A stretch of DNA of 64,000 bases from Melieria omissa (GCA_963971225.1 OZ020270.1:26349123-26413122); one strand, 5' to 3'. Shown: positions 43,701-57,662, numbered from the stretch's first letter. The notes: generated from the sequence alone by a model not told the origin. Translations and numbers: made by a program.

Positions 43701-44393
43701 CATTTCAATCTGGTGAAGAAATACCGGAACCGGAAGATTGCCATCCTTTCTGACAGCCAAGCGGCTATCAAGGCTCTTAAATCCTATCAGGTATCCTCGA
43801 AACTGGTATTGGAGTGCCTTGAGAAGCTGAATGAACTTGGCCGTCACAATAAGGTCTGGGTACTTTGGGTTCCGGGCCACACCGGCATTGAAGGGAACGA
43901 ACGGGCTGACGAACTGGCAAGAAGGGGAGCTTCCACACCTTTCGTCGGCCCGGAACCTTTTTGTGGGTTGGGAAAAGGAGCCTCCTCCATTTTATTGAGA
44001 AAGGACGAGATAACCAGAAGGAATCAATACTGGGAAAATCAACCAGGTCTAGAGCATTCGAAGCTGGTTATCGGATCCTATAATAGGAAACGATTCGAGG
44101 ACTGTATGGCTTTATCAAAAAATAATCTTAGGATTATCACGGGAATGCTTACAGGGCATTGTAGATTGAACTATCATCTAACTAAACTAGGAATCCGTGA
44201 AAACAGGTATTGCAGGTTCTGCTTGCAGGAAAACGAGACTGCGATACATATACTAGGAGAATGCCCTGTACTTATGCATAAGAGAAAGAAGCACCTGGGG
44301 GATCACCTCATATCGGGTGCGGACTGGGTATCCAGAGGTTTAGGAAACATACTAAAATTTCTCTTGGATACTGGACTCACTGATTGTCTTTGA
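40776..44393 (+). pseudogene. LINE copy 2 ORF2, several lesions
   Basis: Endonuclease, RT, RNase H and finger are all recognisable (QINLHHAKAAS, GCDANAHSEAW, FLDIEGAFD, YADDIVIL, WYTDGS, VPGHTGIEGNERADELA, CRFCLQENETAIHILGEC). Lesions: a TAA at 41133, a deletion of about 54 nt near 41508, a TGA at 41724, an indel near 41810, and a missing nucleotide in the GCPQGG region near 42682. From 42711 to the stop at 44393 the frame is open. The C-terminal end, HLISGADWVSRGLGNILKFL, is the version that copy 1 has lost. Confidence 0.88.
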
Positions 44394-44457
44394 GGTCCAA
44401 GAAGGGGGCACAATAGATCTACGAGGTCGCAGTGCACTATCCCCATCAATAATAATA

Positions 44458-45356
44458 ATCTGGGGCATACGGTTTCCGCCCGCGGAGTACATACGGATGA
44501 AGGCAAAATCACGGCGGTGAAGGAGTGGCCCCGGCCACGCAATCTACACGAACTCCGCAGTTTCCTGGGCCTGTGCACATACTACCGCCGATTTGTTCCG
44601 GGATTCGCGAACATAGCCAGCAGCTTGCACAAACTGACGAAAAAGAGCCAAGCTTTCGAGTGGAACGAGGAGCAGGAACGGGCTTTTGCACGACTGAAGG
44701 AAAAACTGTGCACTGCTCCAATTCTGGCCTTCCCCGTGCCTGTGGAGATGTTTGTGCTGGATACAGATGCAAGCGGGAATAGTATTGGCGGTGTGCTATC
44801 ACAGATAATAGACGGCCAGGAACAAGTGATAGCGTACTACAGTAGGGTTCTATCGAAACCGGAACGCAACTACTGTGTGACACGGAGAGAACTCCTGGCG
44901 GTATTGGACTGTGTAAAACACTTCCACAAATATCTGTATGGACAAAGGTTTCGCCTGCGCACAGATCATGCGGCATTGAGATGGCTCCTGAACTTGAAAG
45001 ATCCTGAAGGGCAATTGGCGCGGTGGATCGAGCGACTGCAGAGCTACGACTACACGATAGAGCATCGCAAGGGCAGTAGCCATGGGAATGCCGATGCCTT
45101 GGCACGCCGTCCGTGCAAAGTCGAACGCAGGCAGTGCTCGCGAGCCGAAAGCAAAGAACAGATAGTGGACGTCCGGTTGGTAAGCATTATGCCAGAGGAA
45201 GAGTGGTCTGCGGAGAGGCTACAAAAAGACCAGCGTGAGAATGCGGATCTTGCAAAAATCGTCGAAGGCAAGGAGCAAGGCGCACGTGCAGACTGGCAGG
45301 AGATGCCCGGTGAAAGCCGGATCGCTAAGGCTTACTGGGCACAGTGGAAAAGTCTG
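44458..45356 (+). pseudogene. gypsy B pol after the LINE: RT connection and RNase H
   Basis: Starts with the duplicated ATCTGGGG and continues ...[60 protein letters not shown] (RNase H Asp residues) and [18 protein letters not shown] to [10 protein letters not shown], where pol ends abruptly in LTR sequence. The integrase is absent. Confidence 0.85.
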
Positions 45357-45586
45357 CAGCCGGATACGGCCCAGCGAGTCAGTCTTGGTTTAGACAAGTG
45401 CAGGTGCCACACGGAGTAAATAATTAAGTGTACAGACAGTAAAGTGTAAAATTTGTGAAATACAGTGATCGTTGGTTTTTTTTTATTGACTGCGTTTGAG
45501 AAAGTAAGTGTGTTTTGTTTATTTCAAATTTACGCAATCCAGAGATACGTACTAGCCCACTAGAACTAGAACTAGCATTCGTAACA
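45357..45586 (+). repeat. truncated 3' LTR of gypsy copy B (A/C-type)
   Basis: About 230 bp corresponding to the R-U5 side of an A/C-type LTR, from CAGCCGGATACGG to CATTCGTAACA. It carries scattered differences from copy C (for example, CTAGAACTAGAACTAG is a small local duplication). The U3 side is missing. Confidence 0.8.
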
Positions 45587-45681
45587 ATACATACAATTAT
45601 AATTATAACATTTGTGCAATTATGCAGTGTAAACTTTATTTTCATGCGCGGCCGCGAATCTTTTTCTTTACTTTTTTACAT

Positions 45682-46337
45682 CTATTCTTTAACTAATCGC
45701 AAAATTTCTATCCCAACCTCATCAACATCCAACTCCGGAAGTTCGTCGAGCTTCTGGAGTAGCATTCCAAAAAAAATTTCATATCTATCATGCTCGCTAC
45801 TCTGGACTGGCCCTTCGTATTTCCTTTTCATTGCCTCAAGCACCTCCGCAATCATGTCTTCGTTTCTCCGCTGTCTTCCTTACACAGCCATTCTTCTTCT
45901 CCACCTTCGCCATCGCGTAAATTTCCGGATGTGCTAGAAGAGAAATGTTAATATATCTATTAAATTTGCCCATTTTGGTTTTTTTTTGGTACAATTCAAT
46001 ACCTAGCAGGTTCCAGTGAGTCTGCTAAGAAGTGAAGGCTGTCCAAAAGCTTCCATGGCGCTCCATGCTTCGTTGCCGAACCTGAGGGGCAATCGTTGGC
46101 CAGTCGCGTAGACTCTTCCACTTTACTTTGCACTCTTTCACTGAAAGGAAAGGAGTTTAAATATGTATATTTGAAATTGGTTGCAACGAATCGACTTCAG
46201 CTACCCTCAATCTTCAACTCGCGACTTATTTCTTCCCAAATCTTCTCCTTGAATTTTACATCTTTATACTTTGTATCCCTCTTGTCGTACATGCACTGGT
46301 GTGCACGCACTAACTCGATTAGCTTTTCTGTTGACAT
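45682..46337 (-). pseudogene. MADF-BESS type protein gene, three exons, frameshifted
   Basis: Minus strand. Exon 1 from the ATG at 46337 reads MSTEKLIELVRAHQCMYDKR, DTKYKDVKFKEKIWEEISRE, an N-terminal MADF (Myb/SANT-like DNA-binding) domain. After an intron ending TTTCCTTTCAG (about 46148), exon 2 reads ECKVKWKSLRD, then a frame change to SGSATKHGAPWKLLDSLHFL, the rest of MADF. A further intron ends CTTCTCTTCTAG-like (about 45935). The last exon reads MIAEVLEAMKRKYEGP and HDRYEIFFGMLLQKLDELPE, a BESS-like protein-interaction tail, stopping at 45682. At least two frameshifts are needed. Such proteins occur both as fly transcription factors and as partners in Harbinger transposons; I cannot tell which this is. 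Confidence 0.7.
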
Positions 46338-46679
46338 CTGCTAAATAATACAACCAAAGGAACTTAAAATCTACTACTTACAACAAATTATTAATATTTG
46401 AAGTGAAGGACGTGTAGCGGTCACATACGTCATTTTTATGTAAAACCAAAAAAACTATGTAAAGTTCAATAATGAATGATAACATTACAAAATACTGTTT
46501 CCCGAAATCATTTGTAGTTTTCTAGTAATCAATTTTTGAATATAGCGCTCGGAAATGAGGTATTTCATAGTAAGACCCCTTAAATGCACCAAACTTTTTT
46601 TTTTATTCGCGATGATTTTTTGTTCTTATATTTAAATTATTATTTTAAAAATATAATAATTATTTGAAAAATGCACTGT

Positions 46680-46906
46680 TTTATTTTCCCCATAAAAATT
46701 GAGTGGTTACAAAACTAATCCAGAATAAACTAGTGTGAAAACTAGTCGCTTTGCAACTGGTTTGAAAACTGGCTTACTTCGGACTAACCTTGGACTAGTT
46801 GCAAATGGATGCTGACGGGGACAATTGACCGTCGCCTAGGACACCGCCATGTTAAAAGGGTGAGTTTGCTCCAAGGAGACGAGTCTGTTCAGAGGTCATA
46901 TATGAT
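46680..46906. repeat. dispersed repeat, left part
   Basis: Contains AACTAGT/CCAGTTG-type units and the segment GTTAAAAGGGTGAGTTTGCT, which is the reverse complement of 16740-16800. The repeat continues after the element at 46907-49318, which interrupts it. Confidence 0.5.
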
Positions 46907-49329
<2,423 letters not shown>

Positions 49330-49345
49330 TCAAGCACAATGACAC

Positions 49346-50390
49346 ATGACGCGAAACTGGCAGGGGAAATGATTTTCAGACCATTTTTTGCTTTTTACAA
49401 TCGTTCGATAGTGTACGGGTATTTTTACTCAAACATTCGCACAGCACCGGTTACCAGTCAATTGTTTGCATCTTAAAGTGATAACTTTTCTTATTTGCTG
49501 TAAATATAACGTTGCGAAAGCATTGCTCCTCATGGCGGAGCAGAACTGATTGCAGTACCTGCCGGGCAATATGGCCTTCCCTTTCCGTGAGGAAAACGCG
49601 ATATGTACTGTCCCTGAGTCGAACCTCTATTAGGCAGCTTGTTGGAGTCATCACTGGACACTGCGCCATTGGATCTATGCTGGTCAAATGGTGCCTCTCG
49701 TCCAGTGATGTCTGCAGAAGCTGTGGAGATGAGGAAGAAGTGGAAACGATCCAACACTACCTGTGCCACTGCCCGGCTCTGCAGGAACGCCGACTCCGTA
49801 CCTTGGGGTCAAGGTTCCTGGTAGACTTGGCCTGCGCAGCAGTAGTTGAAATATCGGATCTACTCTCCTTCATCAAGAGGTCGAACTGGTTTGCCCCGAA
49901 CTGAGAGCCACTGGTTAGCTCCGGAATCTTCCATGAAGGGATTCACAATGGGCCATTTTGGCCTCCGAGTGGAAGTGCTGCCCTTGGGACGCACACACCC
50001 TTCCCTACCTAACCTAACCTAACGTTGCGAAAAACCTTGTTTTACTGGCCGAAGTCATTTTGATTGTTACCCGTGCCAACAGAAAGCATAAATAAATTAT
50101 TTCAGACGGTAAAGTCAGCAGATATTCTGTTGCTTTTTCATTCAGTTGCCAAAATGCGTGTCTCATGTCTCATTGAGTTTGCCGTTTCTAGTGCAGCAAG
50201 AAACAGTGATGGCAAGTTGAACTCTTTTCAAACGCAGAGCTGCAACACAAGCAATTCAAACGTTAAGGCTTTGAGGGCAATCAGCAAAAACTGAAGTTAA
50301 ATCATATTAAAACACGTTGGAACATACTTATGACGTTTTTCAGCAACAACATTTTTTTTTGAAATCAATTTCCTATAAACATACTACAGA
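49346..50390 (+). repeat. dispersed repeat (copy 1), interrupted by a LINE
   Basis: Starts GACGCGAAACTGGCAGGGGA and continues with GATTTTCAGACCATTTTTTG and GCACCGGTTACCAGTC. The same sequence, uninterrupted, lies at 58676-59172. Non-coding. Confidence 0.7.
49520..50020 (+). mobile_element. 5'-truncated LINE with (CCTAA)n tail
   Basis: About 500 bp of a LINE 3' end. The reading frame to the TGA at about 49904 encodes the ORF2 C-terminus: GVITGHCAIGSMLVKWCL, then a finger CRSCGDEEEVETIQHYLCHC, then SDLLSFIKRSNWFAPN. The 3' UTR includes TCACAATGGGCCATTTTGGC and ends (CCTAA)n. A 12-bp duplication AACGTTGCGAAA flanks it (49508-49519 and 50021-50032), and the uninterrupted site is present at about 58840. 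The tail resembles that of the SINE at 8393-8806. Confidence 0.88.
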
Positions 50391-50839
50391 ATGAAAGAAA
50401 ACAAAAACAATTATTTCATTTGCAAATAAACTTCGAACGCACCAGCAGCCTTGCCCTGACTTTTGTATGGCGAATTTGCTGTACGAACCCTAATCAACTC
50501 TGGGGCCTGGTTTGACCGAATTTGCGACTCTGGGGCCTGGTTTGACCGAATTAGCAACCGTGACTCCTCTCAGTTTCGCGTCATGTAGTCATTGCAAGCG
50601 ACCAGTTGAAAAACTACACTTGGACCAGTCCGATTTCCTACCGGACAGTGATGGGCACTAACACAACCACGCATTTTGGCAATGTATGCGTGAAAAACAC
50701 ACACGCGGTACGGACCGCCAGTACGTACGTACGTACACGCGGTACCGCACAAAATTAAAGCGTAAATTTGGTTTAGCTCTGTTATTTTAACTTGAAAAAT
50801 ATTGCTAATATCAAAGCCGGACGGACAAATAACGGAGAG

Positions 50840-50965
50840 GTATAACAGGAACTAGATGAATAAGTGGTTGAACTAACTAACAGACAAGACATAAATGGTT
50901 GAACAGACAAGACATCACTGGTTGAACGGACAAACAGACAAGCAGGCAAGCTCGCAAGTAGAAAT
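50840..50965 (+). repeat. short tandem repeat (GACAAGACATNNNTGGTTGAA)
   Basis: Three to four imperfect units of about 24 bp built on ACAGACAAG and TGGTTGAAC. Non-coding. A short run of GTACGTAC with CGCGGTACCG lies just upstream at about 50705-50745. Confidence 0.55.
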
Positions 50966-50987
50966 CACATTTAGTTTGTTTAATTAA

Positions 50988-51713
50988 GGGGCACAACTAG
51001 TTTGAAATTTTGAAAATTTCGTTTTTTGTTTTATTTCATATTTTTATTTTTACTATCATAGAAAAAGTATACGAACCGATTTTGTCGAATTCGTAAAAGT
51101 CTCTGAGATACAGAGCCTCAAATCCGGATCGTTCACTACGCGGTAACACGGTTTTAAAACTTTAAACGCGTTTTTCTACTACTACAAAACTACATTTTTT
51201 TAATTTGCTGCAGCTGTAACTTGATAACAAATCATCCGATCGACTTGGGTCTTTTTTTAGCTTATTGTGTATTTGTTTTTCCATACAATGACCCTCCAGT
51301 TTAATGATAGGATGAAAAGTATAATTATGCCAGGCCAGAAACCATCAGATTTTTCAGCAAAATGTTAATTTTTTTTTCAAAAAACCGCCATTTTGTTGCA
51401 TTTTATTTTTTTTACAACCGAGGGTCATTGTATAGGAATTATAACCTAGTTAAGTAAAATTTTTGGTTTTTTTGATTTCAGGCACTGCGAAGGCTACAAT
51501 CACTGCAGCAGTGGGAGAACTTTTTTTTTTAAGACTCAGGAGATGGTGGATAACTTGCTGAAAATCGAATATTTCCATTTGAAAAAATTACTTTGTATTC
51601 ATTATTTATGCATAAATATATCTGCAAAATTTTAAAACATTCGATGCAATACTTCACAAAATTCAAAATTCACAAAAATCTCCTTTTTCAGGCGGTCAAA
51701 CTAGTTGTGCCCC
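50988..51713. mobile_element. TTAA-flanked MITE, family 1
   Basis: 726 bp between TTAA sites (50984-50987 and 51714-51717), with an 18-bp perfect terminal repeat GGGGCACAACTAGTTTGA. The interior is AT-rich with no open frame. A TTAA duplication is typical of piggyBac and of Kolobok elements. Confidence 0.85.
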
Positions 51714-51808
51714 TTAAATCGTTTATATTAATTTCTTCTTTGCAGCATTTTATTCGAAGTAAAGATTAAAGATGTTTGTCGGATACCTTTACTTACTTTT
51801 ATATATAT

Positions 51809-52250
51809 TGTAACGATGAGACAGTCTGTCGCTGTGCAAAGCAACCCTGCCGCTACGTGCCGTGCTATAATCCAATCTGGCAACGACGGCCGCGATTGTA
51901 ACTTTTAGTCCAATCTGGCAGCGACGGCCGCGATAATAACTTTTAGTCCAACCTGGCAATGATGGAAACTTTTAGTCCACTCCGGAATGTGCGGGAACGA
52001 TCTGCGCGATGGCCTGAGAGGTATAAAATGCAGCCGGATGCGGCGCAGCGAGTCAGTCTGGTTTTGACAAGTGAAGTTGCCACGCGGAGTAATTAAGCAA
52101 ATACTTAAGTGTACGAACAGTAAAGTGTGAATAATAAAATGACTGTTGGTTTATTTTATTGTCTGCGTTTATAGAAACTGACTGTGTTTTATTTTCAAAT
52201 TACACAATCCAGAGATACGTAACAGCTCACTAGACTTAGTATTCGTAACA
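51809..52250 (+). repeat. 5' LTR of gypsy copy C
   Basis: 442 bp, TGTAACG...CGTAACA. U3 holds three tandem units of about 38 bp (ending TAACTTTTAGTCCAATCTGG or variants). TATAAAA at about 52022; AATAAAATG at about 52133. The primer-binding site TGGTGTCAGAAGTGGGATT follows at 52253-52271 (tRNA-Leu). Confidence 0.9.
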
Positions 52251-52329
52251 TTTGGTGTCAGAAGTGGGATTGTGGAAAATTGAAAATAAACAAAAAAAAA
52301 TAAATAAATAAAATTCAAGAAGCACGGAC

Positions 52330-53770
52330 ATGGTTAAACTGGAGCTGCTGAAGGTAGACCAGCTGAAGAAGGAGCTGGCTGCCTGGAATTGGCCGACTGC
52401 TGGCGGAAAGGTGGAGTTGCAGTTGCGATTGCGGGAAGCATGTGAGGCACGAGGCGTCGATTGGACTGTGCACGAGTTCGGAGCGCAAGAACTAGAGGCG
52501 TCGGCCAAGGTGGAGGAATCACCTGCTGCTGCTGCGTCGCTGCAAAGTACGGCTGCAGCGGCTGCGCCACTACAAGCATTGGACATGAGCCAGCTAATGG
52601 TTGCACTTAAAGGCATGTTCGAGACATCCAACCATGAAATGGCAGCGAAGCTGGAAACTACGAATCTCGAAATTTCGGCGAAAGTCGAGACTGCAAATCG
52701 TGAAATGTCGGCGCAGATGACAGCGAAAATTGAAACGGCGACCCATGAAATATCGGCGCAAGTGTCAGAGCGAATGGAAGTCAAGCTTCAGGAAAACTCT
52801 GCGCGCTTGGAGCAGAAAGTGGAGGAAATCTCAGACAGGGTTAATGGGAAAGTCGAGCACCTGGAGACGCGAGTAGAGCACTTGGATAAACGAGTCGACG
52901 ACCTGGATGATTCCCTGAACAAACGAGTTGATAGTCTGGAAGATTCGATGCACAGAAAGATGGACGAACGGCTTAGAGAGGTACAGCCACGAGAATGTTT
53001 GCCACAGGTTCAGGACGGTTTTGCTGCCAGAACAGAAGTGCCTACTTATGATGGTGCTACGCCGTTCGATACATTTAAATTGCAATTCGACTTGGCTGCT
53101 TTGGAAAATCAGTGGACAGATATCAGGAAAGGTCGGAGGTTGGCACTGGCGCTGAAAGGTCCTGCGGCCGAGGTGATCAAATCGGTTCCAGAATGTTAAG
53201 AAGTGATTACGGTGCCATCATGAGAGCGTTGGCAGCGAAGTATAGCAACGAGCACAACCATGCGCTATACTACTGTGAGCCGAAGAACCGCAAGCAAAGA
53301 GCCAACGAGGCGCTGCAGACATATGCAGCAGACATTGAGCGGCTCGTACAGTTGTGCTACCCAAAATTTGGTGCTGATGATCTCGAGAGGATGAAGATTG
53401 AGTCGTTTATTGAAGGTCTTCATGATCCGGAAACACGTCGCAGTGCATTGATGATGGGCAAGCCGACATTTAAGGAGACGGTGACCAGCGCGATGACATA
53501 TGAAGCGGCATGGATTGGGAGCACTCGGTACGCACCTGCAAGGATACGCCAGATTCAGGCGGACAACGACATTCCGATCCAGGCCATAAGCTCTGAGATA
53601 CCGGGCAGGCCACGAGTGGTCTCCTCTAAAGTTGCTGGATATGTGGCAAGCAGGGCCACATATCACGAGACAGCCGCCAACGGAAGAGGCGTTCCCGTTC
53701 CCGATCGCAATCGCCTGAAGCAAGGAGTACTGACAGTCTAGGCCCAGCCAACAATCGCAGGGCTGAGGAC
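52330..53770 (+). pseudogene. gypsy C gag, two frameshifts
   Basis: SAP-like N-terminus, hendecad repeats (fewer than in A) and the gag core are as in copy A. A missing T near 53195 creates a TAA after IKSVPEC; the rest (LRSDYGAIMRALAAKYSNEH onward) continues in another frame from about 53195. A 4-nt deletion near 53633 removes the start of the zinc knuckle (only CGKQGHI-like remains in another frame). Confidence 0.88.
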
Positions 53771-53849
53771 GGCGAGTCGTTAAACTAAAACGGGTCAGCC
53801 CAAAGGGGCGTGAGCTGATCCCCACAATCCGCCGCCCCACCGTCCTTGT

Positions 53850-55860
53850 CTCACAGCTGAAACGACAGCCCAGCAACTTGACAATTGAAGGAAGGATAGA
53901 TGGAAAGTTGTTCGTGTTGACACTGGATACTGGAGCGTCATATTCGATCATAAAAAGGAAGCTGCTGAAGAACTGGGAACCGCTGCATGGCATACAGCTG
54001 CGGACTGCGACTGGCGAGCGCGCGGCGGTAAGAGGGAAAGTTACGAAAACGATTGCTATCGGCACCAGCAGCCTGGAACATGAGTTCATCGTCGCGGATA
54101 TAATGGACGACGTCATTATCGGCGTGGATTTCATGATTAGGCACGGTTTTACGCTGGACCTGAAGGAAAATGTGCTGAGATATGCCAACGTTGAATTCCC
54201 GCTGCACACCGGCTATGAGCGAAGCGTGGCGGTAAGGAAGGTTGTATCGTGTCAACACAGGAGGATACCAGCGAATTCTGAGGCGATTGTGTGGGCAAAG
54301 GTGGACGAGGACGATGGGACGAGTCGGCTGTGGTTAGTAGAAGCACCGAAGGACACGACAACATCATCATCGGGCGTACATTAGTGGAACCTAAAAATGG
54401 CAGAATACCAGTCAGAATACTGAACCCCCTGTAATAATTGGCGATTGTAAGGAAGCTGTAGCAGTGGTCAACTGCGAGAGTAGCCCGCCTGGAGGTAATA
54501 AGAAGAGCGGTTTTAACATGGACGCCATACCGCAGGAGAACCAGTGGAGCAGCGAGTTGACGGCCAAGCAGAAACAGAAGGCGAGGTCACTCCTGCAGCA
54601 CTATGGGTCAATATTTGCGACAGAAGCAGGCGGAAGAACAGCCATAGTGAAGCACAACATCGACACCGGAAGTGCAAAACCGATTCGCCAATCGCCAAGA
54701 CGAGTTCCTCTGGCCAAGAGGGAGGAGGTCACAAATTTGATCGAGAACATGCGGAAAGACAAGGTCATAGAGCCTTCTTCGGGCCCCTGGTGCTCGCCGG
54801 TGCACCCGGTTTTTTGTGGATTATCGGAAGCTTAATGATGTGACCAAGAAGGACAGCTATCCACTTCCTCCGATCGATGACACCCTGGACACACTGTCAG
54901 GCACACAGTGGTTTTCCACACTCGATTTACGCAGCGGCTATTGGCAGGTGGAGCTTGCAGACAAGGACAAGAAGAAAACGGCTTTTGGTGTTGGCGACGG
55001 TTTGTGGCAGTTCACCGTCATGCCGTTTGGACTCTGCAACGCACCCGCAACATTCGAGCGGCTAATGGAACGTGTGCTGAAAGGGCTGCATTGGCGGACG
55101 TGTCTGGTATACCTCGACGATATAATCGTGATGGACAAAAGCTTCGACGACCACCTGGAAAAGCTGAAGGAGGTATTTGAGCGAATACAGAAAGCCGGGC
55201 TTAAAATCAACCCAAAGAAGTGCTCGCTGTTTCAAAAAGAGGTCAAATATCTGGGTCACACGGTTTCCGCTCGCGGAGTACATACGAACTCCAAAGTTTC
55301 CTGGGCCTGTGCACATACTACCGCCGATTTGTTCCGGGATTTGCGAACATAGCCAGCAGCTTGCACAAACTGACGAAAAAGAGCCAAGCTTTCGAGTGGA
55401 ACGAGGAGCAGGAACAGGCTTTTGCACGTCTGAAGGAAAAACTATGCAGTGCTCCAATTCTGGCCTTCCCCGTGCCTGGGGAGATGTTTGTGCTGGATAC
55501 AGATGCAAGCGGGAATAGTATTGGCGGTGTGCTATCACAGATAATAGACGGCCAGGAACAAGTGATAGCGTACTACAGTAGAGTTCTATCGAAACCGGAA
55601 CGCAATTACTGTGTGACACGGAGAGAACTGCTGGCGGTATTGGACTGCGTAAAACACTTCCACAAATATCTGTATGGGCAAAGGTTTCGCCTGTGCACAG
55701 ATCATGCGTCATTGATCCTGAAGGGCAATTGGCGCGGTGGATCGAGCGACTGCAGAGCTACGACTACACGATAGAGCATCGCAAGGGCAGTAGCCATGGA
55801 AATGCCGATGCCTTGTCATGCCGTCCGTGCCAAGTCGGATGCAGGTAGTGCTCGCGAGCC
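53850..55860 (+). pseudogene. gypsy C protease, RT and RNase H, frameshifted
   Basis: Protease VLTLDTGASYS and DVIIGVDFMIRHGF; deletions near 54350 and 54430 break the linker. [15 protein letters not shown], then a small deletion near 54800, [35 protein letters not shown] and the complete active site CLVYLDDIIVMDKSFDDH. About 55 nt are missing near 55287. RNase [16 protein letters not shown]; the RLCTDHAS segment is followed by another deletion near 55712. The serine codon TCA that is a stop in A and D is intact here (about 54588). Confidence 0.88.
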
Positions 55861-55948
55861 GAGAGCAAAGAGCAGATCGTGGACGTCCGGTTGATAAGCG
55901 TTATGCCAGAGGAAGAGTGGTCTGCGGAGAGGCTACGAAAAGACCAGC

Positions 55949-57124
55949 GTGAGGATGCGGATCTTGCAAAAATCGTTGAAAGCAAGGAGCAAGGCGCACG
56001 TCCAGACTGGCAGGAGATGGCCGGTGAAAGCCGGATCGAAAAGTCTGCGGCTCAAGGAAGGATGCCTGTACCGCGAATGGGAGAGCGTGGATGGTCGGAC
56101 CAGCAACTCCCTAATGGTAGTGCCGAAATGCAGAATCAACGAGGTCATTGAGGCATACCATAACGACTCCAGTGGAGGGCACCTGGGCATCACCAAAACC
56201 GTCGCCAAAATAAAAAGACGATTCTACTGGGTAGGATGTCAGGAGTCTGTAGCCGAGTGGATTAAGAGCTGCGACCGATGTTCAGCCGCGAAAGGGCCGA
56301 CAAGAAAATCTCGAGGCCGCATGCAACAGTACAACGTGGGAGCGCCCTTCGAGCGGATTGCTATGGACGTCGCCGGCCCATTCCCAACTAGCACTCAAGG
56401 CAACAAATATGTGCTGGTGGTAATGGATTACTTCAGCAAATGGCCCGAAGTGTACCCTATTCCTAACCAGGAGGCCACTACGATCTCGGAAAAGCTGGTA
56501 AACAACTGGGTAGCCAGGTTCGGAGTTCCGTTGGAGTTGCACTCAGATCAAGGCCGGAATTTCGAGTCTGCGGTATTCAAGGAAGTGTATGAGCTGCTGG
56601 GGATAAAGAAAACTCGTACCACGCCTTTGCACCCACAGTCCGACGGCATGGTGGAACGCTTTAACCGGACACTGGAGGAATACCTGCGGAAAGTGGTAGG
56701 CAGGAATCAAAAGGATTGGGACACGCATATCCCCCTGTTCCTGATGGCGTATAGGTCAGCCCCGCACGACACGACATCACTCACTCCAGCCCGAGTAGTG
56801 TTCGGCACAGAGTTGAGGTTACCCGCTGACTTGAAGTTCGGCGTAGTCAGCACGACGGGAGGCGCTAAGACGGACTACGCGGTCAAAAAGCGGGCGGAAC
56901 TGGAGGAAATTCACCAGTTTATAAGGAGCCGCACCAAACTGGTCAGCGATAAGGCGAAAGCCAGATATGATCTACGGGCCAACTCAGCAGGGTTCCAAGA
57001 AGGCGATCTGGTAATGCTCTACAACCCGCAGCGAAGGAAAGGTTTGTCTCCGAAACTTCAAGCGTCATGGGAAGGACCGTACGAAGTCGTGACTAGGATT
57101 AACGACGTGGTATACAGGATTTAA
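55949..57124 (+). pseudogene. gypsy C integrase
   Basis: Open over 391 codons: the HH-CC finger (AYHNDSSGGHLG; SCDRCSAAKGP), catalytic core with D (AMDVAGPFP), D (LHSDQGRNFES) and E (GMVERFNRTLEEYL), and a GPY/F-type C-terminal module (LQASWEGPYEVVTRI). It ends at a TAA at 57122 where copy A has CAG, so the last 37 or so residues are lost. The first residues are from a frame that differs from the upstream RNase H part. Confidence 0.88.
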
Positions 57125-57201
57125 CGTTGCAGCAATAGAGGCGCTAAGCTGAAGGTAGTCCATTTGGAGCGCCTGGCGCCTCATCACAGCGGAGCCTCGG
57201 C

Positions 57202-57213
57202 AGTGGTGGGCAG
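57202..57213 (+). promoter_or_regulatory. polypurine tract of gypsy C
   Basis: AGTGGTGGGCAG directly before the 3' LTR; identical in copy A. This is the expected plus-strand priming site. Confidence 0.75.
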
Positions 57214-57662
57214 TGTAACGATAAGACAGTCTGTCGCTGTGCAAAGCAACCCTGCCGCTACGTGCCGTGCTATAATCCAATCTGGCAACGACGGTCGCGA
57301 TGGTAACTTTTAGTCCAATCTGGCAGCGATGGCCGCGATAATAACTTTTAGTCCAACCTGGCAATGATGGAAACTTTTAGTCCACTCCGGAATGTGCGGG
57401 AACGATCTGCGCGATGGCCTGAGAGGTATAAAAGGCAGCCGGATGCGGCGCAGTGAGTCAGTCTGGTTTTGACAAGTGAAGTTGCCACGCGGAGTAATTA
57501 AGCAAATACTTAAGTGTACGAACAGCAAAGTGTAAAAGTGTGAATAATAAAGTGACTGTTGGTTTATTTTATTGTCTGCGTTTAAGAAACTGACTGTGTT
57601 TTATTTTCAAATTACACAATCCAGAGATACGTAACAGCCCACTACACTTAGTATTCGTAACA
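57214..57662 (+). repeat. 3' LTR of gypsy copy C
   Basis: 449 bp; about a dozen substitutions and one small insertion (AAAGTGTAAAAGTGTG) relative to the 5' LTR. It keeps the three U3 tandem units. Confidence 0.9.

Larger units (their letters stand above)
38998..44457 (+). mobile_element. Loa-like non-LTR retrotransposon, copy 2 (dead)
   Basis: Same structure as copy 1 and similar throughout. It is inserted into the RT region of gypsy B with an 8-bp duplication ATCTGGGG (38990-38997 and 44458-44465) and ends in a short (AAT)n tail. Lesions in both ORFs make it inactive. Its ORF2 C-terminus is in frame where copy 1 is shifted. Confidence 0.9.
35560..45586 (+). mobile_element. Ty3/gypsy retrotransposon copy B, chimeric and split by a LINE
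   Basis: Order: 5' LTR, degraded gag, protease and partial RT, LINE copy 2 (38998-44457), rest of RT and RNase H, then a truncated 3' LTR. Integrase and the 5' half of the 3' LTR are missing; the junction near 45355 joins pol to LTR at a shared CTGCAG. The 5' LTR is of the copy D type and the 3' LTR fragment of the copy A/C type. Flanks are ATAT (left) and ATAC (right), not identical. Confidence 0.85.
51809..57662 (+). mobile_element. Ty3/gypsy retrotransposon copy C
   Basis: 5.85 kb, LTR to LTR, with ATAT on both sides (51805-51808 and 57663-57666). It belongs to the same LTR subfamily as copy A. All domains are present, including the YLDD box and a complete integrase, but gag and pol carry several frameshifts. 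The two LTRs are roughly 97 % identical by eye. Confidence 0.92.
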
